DNA of 58,862 nucleotides from Limobrevibacterium gyesilva (GTDB lineage: Bacteria > Pseudomonadota > Alphaproteobacteria > Acetobacterales > Acetobacteraceae), in contig NZ_JAPDNT010000029.1 in the NCBI RefSeq assembly GCF_025989185.1, positions 1 through 58,862 of the forward strand, written 5' to 3'. Every line of letters begins with the position of its first letter. Position 1 is the first letter of the stretch. The notes beneath the pieces were generated by a model, which saw nothing but the letters and a program-made list of their open reading frames with translations, made no database searches and was not told the origin of the DNA. The translations under genes were made by a program, and so were the position numbers. Of this stretch, positions 49,066-57,374 are shown piece after piece.

Positions 49066-51117
49066 GTGACCATCATCGCAGTCGATATCGGCGGCACCTT
49101 CACGGACATCTGCGCGATCTTCGAGCAGGCCGGCGCGCGCCGCCTCTCCTGGACGAAGGAACCGTCCACCCGCACCGACCCGGTGCTTGGCGTGGTGCGC
49201 GGCGTGACACGCATTCTCGAAGAGATCGGCCAGCCTCCCTCGTCTGTCACCCGCCTGCTGCACGGCACCACGGTTGGCACGAACGCGGTGCTGGAACGAC
49301 GCGGCGCGCGCATCGGCCTGCTGATGACCGACGGCTTCGAGGATACGCTGGAACTCGGCCGCGGATTCCGCAGCAATATGTACCGGCTCGATCCCGAACC
49401 GGAAACGCCCGGCTTCCTCGCCCCCGGTCGTCGCCGCCGTGCCGTGCCCGAGCGCCTTGACGCTGACGGCGAGGTGCTGATCCCGCTCGACGAGGACGCT
49501 CTGCGCCGCGCCGTGACCGAACTGGTGGTGCAGGAGGGCGTGGAGGCGATCGGCGTCTGCTACCTGTTCTCCTACGTCAATTCCGCGCATGAGCGCCGCA
49601 CGCGCGAGATCATCCACGCCCTCTACCCCGGCTTGCCCGTTTCGCTGTCGCATGAGGTTGATCCGGTATTCCGCGAATATGAGCGCACCTGCATGACCGC
49701 GCTCGATGCCTATCTCCGCCCGGTGATGACCGGATACCTCGAGCGCCTGTCTGGCGCGTTGCGAACGGCCGGCATTGCCTGCGACGTGCTGACCATGCAA
49801 TCCCGCGGCAGCCTGGCCTCCACGCGCGCGGCAGGAGCGCGCCCGTTCACCACCCTGCTCTCGGGCCCGGCTGCGGGGGTCGTCGGCGCCCAGCGACTCG
49901 CCACCGAGGCGGGCTTTCCTGACTGCATCACGCTCGACATGGGCGGCACCAGCGCCGACATCGCGCTGATTACCGAGGGCAAGCCGATCACCACCGCGAA
50001 CGGCAGCATCGAGCATTATCCGCTGCGCACTCTGATGGTCGACGTCAACACCATTGGCGCCGGAGGCGGCAGCGTCGCCTGGCTCGACGAGGCCGGCGGA
50101 CTGCGCGTCGGCCCGCGCAGCGCTGGCGCCGAGCCCGGCCCAGCCTGTTACGGCCGCGGCGGCAGCGAGCCGACGGTCACCGACGCAAGCCTCGTGCTCG
50201 GGTACCTCTCGCCCGAACAATTTGCCGGCAGTATTGATGTGGACCCCGACGCTGCCCATCGCGCAATCGAACGCCTCGCGCAACGTCTCGGCCTGCCACT
50301 GCTGGAGACTGCTGAAGGCATCCACCGCATCGTCAATGCCCGCATGGCCGACGAGATCCGCCTCGTCTCGCTGCGCCGCGGCTTCGATCCGCGCGAATTC
50401 GCGCTCGTGCTGTTCGGCGGCGGCGGACCGGTCTGCGGCTGGGCGGTGGCACGCGAACTCGAAATCGCCACCGCACTGGTGCCCTTCGCCCCCGGCGCCC
50501 TGTGCGCCTACGGGCTGAGCACGGCGGCGCTGGAGTACGACGAAGCCGTCACCGTGAAGTCGCGCGCCGACACCGTCGATCCGGCCGCGCTGGAGGCGGC
50601 CTTCGCCCGCCTGGATGTCGCCGGCGCGCGACGCATGGCCGAGGACGGCGTCGCCGCCGCCGACGTGACCGCCGCCCGCTCCGCCGACATGCGCCACATA
50701 GGCCAGTCCTGGGAATTGAAGGTGCCGGTCGCCGCCCCGGTGACCGCCGCCGCCGTGGCCGCCACGGTTGCGTCCTTCAACCAACTGCACGAACGCATCT
50801 ACGGTCATGTCAGCGACCACGGCGCGGCCGAATTCGTCAACCTGCGCATGACCCACACCCACGCCATCGACCGCGACCTGCGCCGCTCGGTGCCGGCCGC
50901 CCCGCACATGACCGCACCCGCCCCGATGCGGCGATGCTACTTCCGCGACCTCGGCGGCATGGTCGACACCGCCATCCTCACGCGCGCGGCCATCGCCCCC
51001 GGCACAACCGTGCGCGGCCCCGCCGTCATCCACCAGTTCGACACGACCACCGTTGTCGGTCCTGGCTGGTCGTGCCAAGCCGATGCGCATGGCAATCTCG
51101 TACTGAAGGCGGACTGA
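49066..51117 (+). CDS. hyuA: Hydantoinase/oxoprolinase A subunit
   Basis: A 683-residue subunit of the ATP-dependent hydantoinase / 5-oxoprolinase / acetone carboxylase family. The ASKHA-fold nucleotide site begins at the N-terminus (IIAVDIGGTFTDICAI). LLHGTTVGTNAVLERRGARI, FTTLLSGPAAGVVGAQRLA, ITLDMGGTSADIALI and TIGAGGGSVAWLDEAGGLRV are all present and diagnostic. With HyuB it uses ATP to open a cyclic amide or ketone ring. GTG start at 49066, 1 bp after the permease stop. Substrate choice (hydantoin, 5-oxoproline, N-methylhydantoin, lactam) cannot be read from sequence. Confidence 0.92.
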   Translation: MTIIAVDIGGTFTDICAIFEQAGARRLSWTKEPSTRTDPVLGVVRGVTRILEEIGQPPSSVTRLLHGTTVGTNAVLERRGARIGLLMTDGFEDTLELGRGFRSNMYRLDPEPETPGFLAPGRRRRAVPERLDADGEVLIPLDEDALRRAVTELVVQEGVEAIGVCYLFSYVNSAHERRTREIIHALYPGLPVSLSHEVDPVFREYERTCMTALDAYLRPVMTGYLERLSGALRTAGIACDVLTMQSRGSLASTRAAGARPFTTLLSGPAAGVVGAQRLATEAGFPDCITLDMGGTSADIALITEGKPITTANGSIEHYPLRTLMVDVNTIGAGGGSVAWLDEAGGLRVGPRSAGAEPGPACYGRGGSEPTVTDASLVLGYLSPEQFAGSIDVDPDAAHRAIERLAQRLGLPLLETAEGIHRIVNARMADEIRLVSLRRGFDPREFALVLFGGGGPVCGWAVARELEIATALVPFAPGALCAYGLSTAALEYDEAVTVKSRADTVDPAALEAAFARLDVAGARRMAEDGVAAADVTAARSADMRHIGQSWELKVPVAAPVTAAAVAATVASFNQLHERIYGHVSDHGAAEFVNLRMTHTHAIDRDLRRSVPAAPHMTAPAPMRRCYFRDLGGMVDTAILTRAAIAPGTTVRGPAVIHQFDTTTVVGPGWSCQADAHGNLVLKAD

Positions 51118-51120
51118 GCC

Positions 51121-52980
51121 ATGAAGATCGATCCCGTCACGCTCGAGGTCTTCCGCAACCGGCTCGACGCCATCGCCCAGGAAATGCAGAATACTCTGCT
51201 GAAGAGCGCCTACTCCATCATGTTGAAGGAGGGCGGCGACTGTTCCTGCGCGCTGTTCTCCGCGGCCGGCGAAACGATCGCCCAGGCTGTCTCCAACCCC
51301 ATCCATCTGGCCGCCTTCCTGCCCGCCGCCCAGCACGTGCTGGCACGCTTTCCCGCCGCGACGATGCGCGAGGGCGATGTGTTCGTGCTCAACGACCCGT
51401 ACAATGGCGGCACCCACGTGCCCGACGTCATCGTGATGGTGCCGGTGTTTGCCGAAGGAGTCCTGATCGCCATCGGCTGCTCGCTCGGCCACCACCAGGA
51501 CATGGGCGGCATGGCGCCGGGCAGCATGCCCGCCAACGCGACCGAACTGCTGCAGGAGGGCTTCGTCATTCCGCCCACGCGCCTCTATGCGCAGGGCGTG
51601 CTGAACGAGACGCTGGTGGAGATCCTCCGCCGCAACGTGCGCGTTCCTGACATGGTCTATGGCGATCTGATGGCTCAGGTCGCCGCCGGCAAGACCGCCG
51701 CCCTCCGCCTCGGTCATCTGATCGACCGCCACGGACTCGAACTGTTCGCAGCCGTAGTGCCCGCCCTGCTCGACCACGCCGAACGCCTCACCCGGGCGGA
51801 GCTCGCACGGATTCCGCCGGGGACCTACACATTCGAGGACATCATCGACAGCGACGGCATCGACCTCGACCGCCAGTTGCGCATCGCCGTCACCGTCACG
51901 GTGAGCGCGGCGGGCATGCATGTCGACTTCGCCGGCACCAGCCCGCAGGCCAAGGGTCCGGCCAACTGCCCGCCCGGCGCCGTGCTCGCGCCCGTCTACT
52001 ACGCGGTGCACGCGCTGCTCGGCGCCGCCATTCCCGGCAATTCGGGCGCCTTCCGGCCGATCACCGTCAGCGTCCCTGAGCGCTCGATCCTTTCACCGGT
52101 TGCACCCGCCCCGGTGGGAATCCGCTATCACACGCTGAAACGGGTGGTGGACGCGCTGATGGGCGCGCTATCGCCGGTGCTGCCGCGGCGTGTGCCTGCG
52201 GCGCCGCATGGTTCCGATCTGTGCATGAGCTGGGGTGGGCTCGATGCCGATACCGGGCGCGCCTTCGTCTACATGGAATGCACGACCGGCGGCACCGGTG
52301 CGACCTGGCATTCCGATGGCGTCGACCACATGGCTTGTGATATCGGCAACAGCCGTAACATCCCTGCCGAGGCAGCGGAAATCGACTTCCCGGTCCGCAT
52401 CTGGGCCAACCGGCTGCGCATCGATTCTGGCGGCGCCGGTGAATTCCGCGGCGGACTTGGCGTCGAGCGTGTCGTCGAACTGCGTCGCGGTGAAGTGACC
52501 GTCAGCCACCGCAGCGACCGGCATTTCACACCGCCCTGGGGCCTCGGCGGCGGCTGGCCGGGCGCGCGCTGGACCACGCTGGTCGAACGCGCCGACGGCA
52601 GCCGCGACACCGTCCCGGGGCGACTCATCTTCCGCCTGAGCGCTGGCGAGCGCGTCGTCGGGCTGACGGGCGGCGGCGGCGGCCACGGCGATCCGCTCGA
52701 CCGCCCGCCATCGGCCGTGTTCGATGATGTCAGCGACGGCAAGGTGTCGGTGCAAGCGGCGCGCAAGCTCTACGGCGTCGTCATCGGCGCGGATGCCCGC
52801 CTGGACGCGGCTGCGACAGCATCCTTGCGTGCAACGATGGCGCGGCGCGGCCCCGCCATCGATCGCGGCATGCGCGGCTGGGCGCTCGAAATCACCAACG
52901 GCGAAAGCGACGACCGGGGCGCGATTGCCTCTGGCGTCACCCTCTCTGCTCCCACTTCATCCAGGAAGGCTGCACCATGA
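51121..52980 (+). CDS. hyuB: Hydantoinase/oxoprolinase B subunit
   Basis: A 619-residue partner of the HyuA protein. It begins MKIDPVTLEVFRNRLDAIAQ, with NTLLKSAYSIMLKEGGDCSC, DVFVLNDPYNGGTHVPDVIV, the metal-site-like CSLGHHQDMGGMAPGSMP and LRIDSGGAGEFRGGLGVER in the C-terminal half; all are family hallmarks. It is 3 bp after hyuA, and its stop overlaps the RidA start (ATGA). The two subunits should form a heteromer in the cytoplasm. Confidence 0.92.
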   Translation: MKIDPVTLEVFRNRLDAIAQEMQNTLLKSAYSIMLKEGGDCSCALFSAAGETIAQAVSNPIHLAAFLPAAQHVLARFPAATMREGDVFVLNDPYNGGTHVPDVIVMVPVFAEGVLIAIGCSLGHHQDMGGMAPGSMPANATELLQEGFVIPPTRLYAQGVLNETLVEILRRNVRVPDMVYGDLMAQVAAGKTAALRLGHLIDRHGLELFAAVVPALLDHAERLTRAELARIPPGTYTFEDIIDSDGIDLDRQLRIAVTVTVSAAGMHVDFAGTSPQAKGPANCPPGAVLAPVYYAVHALLGAAIPGNSGAFRPITVSVPERSILSPVAPAPVGIRYHTLKRVVDALMGALSPVLPRRVPAAPHGSDLCMSWGGLDADTGRAFVYMECTTGGTGATWHSDGVDHMACDIGNSRNIPAEAAEIDFPVRIWANRLRIDSGGAGEFRGGLGVERVVELRRGEVTVSHRSDRHFTPPWGLGGGWPGARWTTLVERADGSRDTVPGRLIFRLSAGERVVGLTGGGGGHGDPLDRPPSAVFDDVSDGKVSVQAARKLYGVVIGADARLDAAATASLRATMARRGPAIDRGMRGWALEITNGESDDRGAIASGVTLSAPTSSRKAAP

Positions 52981-53375
52981 CTTTCCTCAAACATGTGCCA
53001 AGCACGATCTCGCCGAGCTTCAGCGAGGCGCTCAGCATCGTCACCCCCGCCGGCACCTGGATCTTCATCTCCGGCCAGGTCGGCGTGCCACTGCCGCCGG
53101 CGCAGGGCGACGTCACCTTCGAGGTTGAGGTCCGGACCACATTCGAGCGGATCCGCGAATCACTTGGCAAGGCCGGCGCCGGCATGGAACATGTCGTCAA
53201 CATCAAGACCTATCTGACCGACCTTGCGCCCTACGGCGTGTTCTCCCGTATTCGCGGCGAGATCTTTCCAAACAATCCGCCGACCAGCACAGCGGTGCAG
53301 GTTGCCGGCCTGCTGCTGAACGCGACAATCGAAATCGACGCCGTCGCCTTCCTGCCCACAGGAGCGGCCGCATGA
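52977..53375 (+). CDS. RidA (YjgF/YER057c/UK114) family protein
   Basis: A 132-residue trimeric imine/enamine deaminase-fold protein. FSEALSIVTPAGTWIFISGQVGVP, then EHVVNIKTYLTDLAPYGVFS, and the substrate-ring region near the C-terminus. RidA hydrolyses reactive 2-aminoacrylate or other imines made by PLP enzymes, or in some operons acts as a pathway deaminase. Placement between a ring-opening hydrolase and an aminotransferase fits handling of an imine intermediate. Both ends overlap neighbours by 4 bp. The usual catalytic Arg region (VR.CVEV) reads IEIDAVAF here, so its activity may differ. Confidence 0.87.
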   Translation: MTFLKHVPSTISPSFSEALSIVTPAGTWIFISGQVGVPLPPAQGDVTFEVEVRTTFERIRESLGKAGAGMEHVVNIKTYLTDLAPYGVFSRIRGEIFPNNPPTSTAVQVAGLLLNATIEIDAVAFLPTGAAA

Positions 53376-54643
53376 ACGCGATCCTGGCCGAGTACCAGCG
53401 CCGCACGTCGCGCTCCGCGACGCTGATGGAACGCTCGTTCGACGTGGTTGCCGGCGGCGTGAGCCGCAATTTCGGCTACCACATTCCCTATCCCGTCATG
53501 AACCAGCGGGGCGCTGGTGCGTTCCTGTACGATATCGACGGCAACGACTACATCGACTTCGCCTATAACGGCATGTCGTTGATCCACGGCCATGCCTACC
53601 CGCCAGTCACCGAAGAAATTGCGCGGGTGACGCAGCAGGGCTGGGCATGGCCGGGATCGTCGCTCGCCCAGATCGAGTTCGCGGAAATGCTGCGCCGGCG
53701 CATCCCCGGCGTGGACCAGGTCCGTTTCACCAATTCCGGCTCGGAAGCCAACATGCTCGCCGTAAAGATCGCCCGCCGGCATCGCGGCCGCGACCTGATC
53801 CTGAAAGCTGGCAGCGCCTATCACGGCACCTATCCCGATCTCGAGGCCGGCCTGCACGGCCAGGGCGAAATCCGAGGAAAAGTCTTGATCCGCGAATTCG
53901 GCGACACCGAGGGATTCCTCGATGCCATGCGCCGGCATCGCGACATGCTTGCCGCGGTGATCATCGAGCCGACCCTGATCACCGGCGCGGTCGTCCCGCC
54001 GCCACAGGGGTTCCTGCAGGCCGTCTGTGACTTCGCCCGCGACAGCGGCATCGTCTCCATTGTCGACGACTGCCTGATGTTCCGTCTGGCGCCCGCCGGT
54101 TCCAGCGAATTCTTTGCCATCAAGCCCGACCTCGTCGCACTCGGCAAGTTCATCGGCGGCGGCATCCCCACAGGCGCGGTGTGCGGCCCGCGCGAGATCA
54201 TGCGGGTGTTCGGCCCAGGGAACACCGAACCGCTCTATCACGGCGGCTCGTTCAACGGGAATGTGTTGTCGTCCCGCGCCGGCATGGTCACCCTCGAGCA
54301 CCTGACGCGCGACGCGATCCTGCAGATGAACCACCAGGCCACGACGATCCGCGCCCATCTTGACGCGGCGATCGCGCGGCGTGGCCTGCCGGCCGAGACC
54401 ACCGGCATCGGATCGGTCGTCGGCATATCCTTCACCGCTGAGGGGTTGCAGAAGCGCGACTATTACGCCGACTACACCATCGATCTTGACTTTCACCTCG
54501 CTTGCCTGATCTGCGGTCTTCAGCCCGGCGCCGGCGGATACTTCTCTCTGGCCACAGTATTCGACGACGCGACGATTGTCGAAACCTGCCGGCGGCTCGA
54601 TTGCGCCCTTGACCTGCTGGACACTGCCCGACCGCGGCACTGA
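53372..54643 (+). CDS. Class III aminotransferase (glutamate-1-semialdehyde aminotransferase-like)
   Basis: A 423-residue fold-type I PLP enzyme. NSGSEANMLAVKIARRHRGRD near 121-141 binds the cofactor phosphate, and the PLP Lys is K259 in LVALGKFIGGGIPTGA. The canonical DEV motif that positions the pyridine nitrogen is replaced by VDDCLMFR (Asp232 retained, Glu to Asp). Members transfer the amino group of omega-amino acids, polyamines or GSA. No haem genes are nearby, so a catabolic omega-amine role is likely. The start overlaps the RidA stop (ATGA). Confidence 0.88.
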   Translation: MNAILAEYQRRTSRSATLMERSFDVVAGGVSRNFGYHIPYPVMNQRGAGAFLYDIDGNDYIDFAYNGMSLIHGHAYPPVTEEIARVTQQGWAWPGSSLAQIEFAEMLRRRIPGVDQVRFTNSGSEANMLAVKIARRHRGRDLILKAGSAYHGTYPDLEAGLHGQGEIRGKVLIREFGDTEGFLDAMRRHRDMLAAVIIEPTLITGAVVPPPQGFLQAVCDFARDSGIVSIVDDCLMFRLAPAGSSEFFAIKPDLVALGKFIGGGIPTGAVCGPREIMRVFGPGNTEPLYHGGSFNGNVLSSRAGMVTLEHLTRDAILQMNHQATTIRAHLDAAIARRGLPAETTGIGSVVGISFTAEGLQKRDYYADYTIDLDFHLACLICGLQPGAGGYFSLATVFDDATIVETCRRLDCALDLLDTARPRH

Positions 54644-54658
54644 GCGGAGCAATCGCAC

Positions 54659-55444
54659 ATGTCCATCCGGACCGAGGTGAATGGCCACGTGCTGGTCGTC
54701 ACGATCGACCGCCCCGAAGCGATGAACGCCATCGACGCGCCGATGAACGCGGCACTGGCCGCGGCGTGGGAGTTGTTCGAGGCCGAAGCCCAATTGCGTG
54801 TCGCCGTGCTGACCGGCGCCGGAACTTCCGCCTTCTCCGCCGGTGCCGATCTCAAGACGCTGATCCCCGGCATGCGACGTGCGGCCGAGGCGGACGCCAG
54901 TTCCGCCGTGTGGAATTTCGGCGGCGGCCTGGCGCGCGGCCGCAGCTTCGACAAACCCCTCGTCGCCGCCGTCAATGGTCACTGCCTCGCCGGCGGGTTG
55001 GAGATGGCGCTGGCCTGCGACATCCGGTTGTGCGCGCCGAATGCCATGTTCGGCCTTGCCGAGGTCCGCTGGGCGATCATGCCCGGCGCCGGCGGAACGC
55101 AGCGCCTGCCGCGGGCGATTCCCGCCAGCATGGCCATGGAGATGTTGCTGACCGGCACACCGATCGACGCTGAGACGGCGTTGCGGCTCGGGCTGGTCAG
55201 CCGGATCGTGCCGCAAGGAGAACTTCTCGGAGCGGCGCTGACGCTGGCCGGCACCATCGCAGCCCAGGGCCCGCTCGCCACACAGGCGATCAAGCGCGCC
55301 GTGCGGCACGGCATCGACCACGGCTTCGCCGCCGGCATGGCGGCAGAGCACGCGGAATTCCTGCAACTGATCCGCACCGAGGACGCGCGCGAAGGCCCTC
55401 TGGCCTTCGCGGAGAAGCGCGCGCCCATCTTCAGGGGACGATGA
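54659..55444 (+). CDS. Enoyl-CoA hydratase/isomerase (crotonase family)
   Basis: A 261-residue crotonase-fold protein. The oxyanion hole is formed by FSAGADLKTLIPGM near residue 60 and CLAGGLEMALACDIRLCA near 110. The catalytic glutamates are present in MFGLAEVRWAIMPGAGG and SMAMEMLLTGTPID. It should hydrate or isomerise a 2-enoyl-CoA. Its presence among amide hydrolases suggests that the carbon skeleton of the substrate is finally processed as a CoA ester, although no CoA ligase is in the operon (prpE lies 30 kb away). Confidence 0.88.
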   Translation: MSIRTEVNGHVLVVTIDRPEAMNAIDAPMNAALAAAWELFEAEAQLRVAVLTGAGTSAFSAGADLKTLIPGMRRAAEADASSAVWNFGGGLARGRSFDKPLVAAVNGHCLAGGLEMALACDIRLCAPNAMFGLAEVRWAIMPGAGGTQRLPRAIPASMAMEMLLTGTPIDAETALRLGLVSRIVPQGELLGAALTLAGTIAAQGPLATQAIKRAVRHGIDHGFAAGMAAEHAEFLQLIRTEDAREGPLAFAEKRAPIFRGR

Positions 55445-57021
55445 TGCCAGAACCCGCCTACAACGTTGCCTGCTTCAACTCACGCCGCTCGCCGGTACTG
55501 GCACGCCGCGGCATCGTCGCCACGGCGCAGCCACTGGCGAGTCAGGCTGGGATGCGGATGCTGCTGCAAGGCGGCAATGCCATCGACGCCGCCGTTGCCG
55601 CCGCCGCCGTGCTTGGCGTTACGGAGCCGTTCCAGACCGGCCTCGGCGGCGATGCTTTCGCCTTGATCCATGAGGCCGCGACCGGCGCCGTGCTGGCGCT
55701 GAACGCCAGCGGCCCCGCTCCGCGCGCCGCGCAACTCGAGGATTACCGCGCCCGCGGCTTCCTCGCCATGCCCGAACACGGCCCGCTGTCCTGGACTGTG
55801 CCGGGATGCGTCGACGGCTGGTGCCAGATGCTGGCGCGCTGCGGCACCATGAAGCTGGCCGACGTACTGGCGCCCGCGATCGAATACGCGCGCGACGGCT
55901 TTCCCGTCGCCCCCGGCGACGCGGCACAGTGGCAGCAGAGTGAAACATTGCTCCGCGCGCATCCGGGGTCGCGCCGGCACCTGCTGATCGACGGAAACGC
56001 GCCGCGTGCCGGGGAGATCATGGTCCAGCCGGTGTTGGCCGACACGCTGCGCCTGTTGGCCGAGGGCGGCCGCGACGCCTTCTACGCTGGCCCCATCGCC
56101 GAGCGGCTCGTGCGATTTTCCGACGCCTCCGGCGGCCTGCTGACGCGCGACGATCTTGCTGGCTACCGGGCGGAATGGCAGCAACCGATCGGGGTCGTCT
56201 ATCGCGGACACCACGTCCTGGAATGCCCGCCGAACGGCCAGGGCATCGCCGCACTGCTCGCGCTGAAAGCGATCGAGCACACCGACTTCGCGCGCCTCGA
56301 CCGAGACGGGCCGGCGTGCTGGCACCTGCTGATCGAGGCGATGAAGTATGGCATGACCGAGGCCGCGTCCCAGGTCGCCGATCCGCGTTTCGCCCCCTTC
56401 GACATCGACGCGCTGCTGGCTCGCGTCCCGCCAGCTGCTTCGGTGCCGCCGGTCGGTCCACCGCCACCGTCGGATACGGTGTTCCTCGCCGTGGTCGATG
56501 CCGCCGGCAACGCCGTCTCCTTCATCAACAGCGTCTACGGCGATTTCGGCAGCGGCTGGGCGGCCGACGATCTTGGCTTCGTCCTGCAGAACCGCGGCAC
56601 CGGCTTCTCGCTCGACCCTGCCCACCCGAACCGCCTGGCCCCCGGAAAGCGGCCCTACCACACGATCATCCCCGCCATGGCACTCAAGGATGGAAAGCCC
56701 ACCCATGTCTTCGGCGTCACCGGCGGGTTCATGCAACCGCAAGGCCACCTGCAACTGCTGGTCAACTTGCTCGACTACGGAATGGACGTGCAGACCGCGA
56801 TCGACACACCGCGCTTCTGGTGGGAAGGCAATCGCCGCGTGGTGCTGGAGGACGGCCTGCCGGAGCCGACATACGCCACCCTCGCCAGTTGGGGTCACGA
56901 GATCATCCGCCGTCCTGGCCACCGCGGTTTTGGCGGCGCCCAGATAATCGCCCTCCGTCCGAACGGCGTCCGCATCGCCGGGTCAGAACCCCGCCAGGAC
57001 GGCTGCGCCATCGGGTATTGA
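55441..57021 (+). CDS. Gamma-glutamyltransferase-family Ntn hydrolase
   Basis: A 526-residue autoprocessing hydrolase of the GGT family. GLGGDAFALIHEAATG near 67-82, GVPG-type region SWTVPGCVDGWCQM and the processing site SDTVFLAVVDAAGN with nucleophile Thr346 are visible. The next residue in classical GGT is a second Thr followed by His (TTH); here it is Val-Phe, as in YwrD/acylase-like branches. The C-terminal subunit ends GGFMQPQGHLQLLVNLLDYG. There is no signal peptide, so it is cytoplasmic and probably cleaves an internal gamma-glutamyl or acyl amide rather than external glutathione. It is the last intact operon gene, overlapping the crotonase by 4 bp. Confidence 0.87.
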   Translation: MMPEPAYNVACFNSRRSPVLARRGIVATAQPLASQAGMRMLLQGGNAIDAAVAAAAVLGVTEPFQTGLGGDAFALIHEAATGAVLALNASGPAPRAAQLEDYRARGFLAMPEHGPLSWTVPGCVDGWCQMLARCGTMKLADVLAPAIEYARDGFPVAPGDAAQWQQSETLLRAHPGSRRHLLIDGNAPRAGEIMVQPVLADTLRLLAEGGRDAFYAGPIAERLVRFSDASGGLLTRDDLAGYRAEWQQPIGVVYRGHHVLECPPNGQGIAALLALKAIEHTDFARLDRDGPACWHLLIEAMKYGMTEAASQVADPRFAPFDIDALLARVPPAASVPPVGPPPPSDTVFLAVVDAAGNAVSFINSVYGDFGSGWAADDLGFVLQNRGTGFSLDPAHPNRLAPGKRPYHTIIPAMALKDGKPTHVFGVTGGFMQPQGHLQLLVNLLDYGMDVQTAIDTPRFWWEGNRRVVLEDGLPEPTYATLASWGHEIIRRPGHRGFGGAQIIALRPNGVRIAGSEPRQDGCAIGY

Positions 57022-57150
57022 CGGGGCCGGCATCCATCTTTGCGCGGCCACCGCAGGGATTGTTATAGTCCGTGAAACGAACTGCTGCCATCGAAACGTC
57101 ATGAGTTGTCGGCGGTGCTCATACCATCGGCCCTACGGAGTGACCGGTTC

Positions 57151-57374
57151 GGCTGCGGCAAGTCGACAGCGCTGCGCATCGTCGGCGGCCTGATCCCGGC
57201 CAGCGCCGGGCGCATCATGGTGGCCGGCCGCGATGTCAGCGCCATGCCGTCCTATGCGCGCAACATGGGCCTTGTCTTCCAGAACTATGCGCTGTTCCCG
57301 TATATCTCGGTCGCCGGCAATGTCGCCTTCGGCCTGGAAATGCGCGGCGTGAAGCGGCGTGAGGCGCTGCGCCG
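57151..57374 (+). pseudogene. Fragment of a PotA-like ABC ATPase
   Basis: From 57151 the frame reads GCGKSTALRIVGGLIPASAG, then MVAGRDVSAMPSYARNMGLV, FQNYALFPYISVAGNVAFGL and EMRGVKRREALRRA. This is the stretch from the middle of Walker A through the Q-loop of a polyamine-type ATPase. The first half of Walker A and everything after the Q-loop are missing. It joins directly to a DadA-like sequence in another frame. It is not a copy of the operon's own ATPase (sequence differs), so it comes from a second, lost importer. Confidence 0.75.

Noticed and set aside
49027-52011. A 994-codon minus-strand frame opposite hyuA/hyuB
   Set aside because: Antisense to two genes with diagnostic family motifs; composition is that of a shadow frame.
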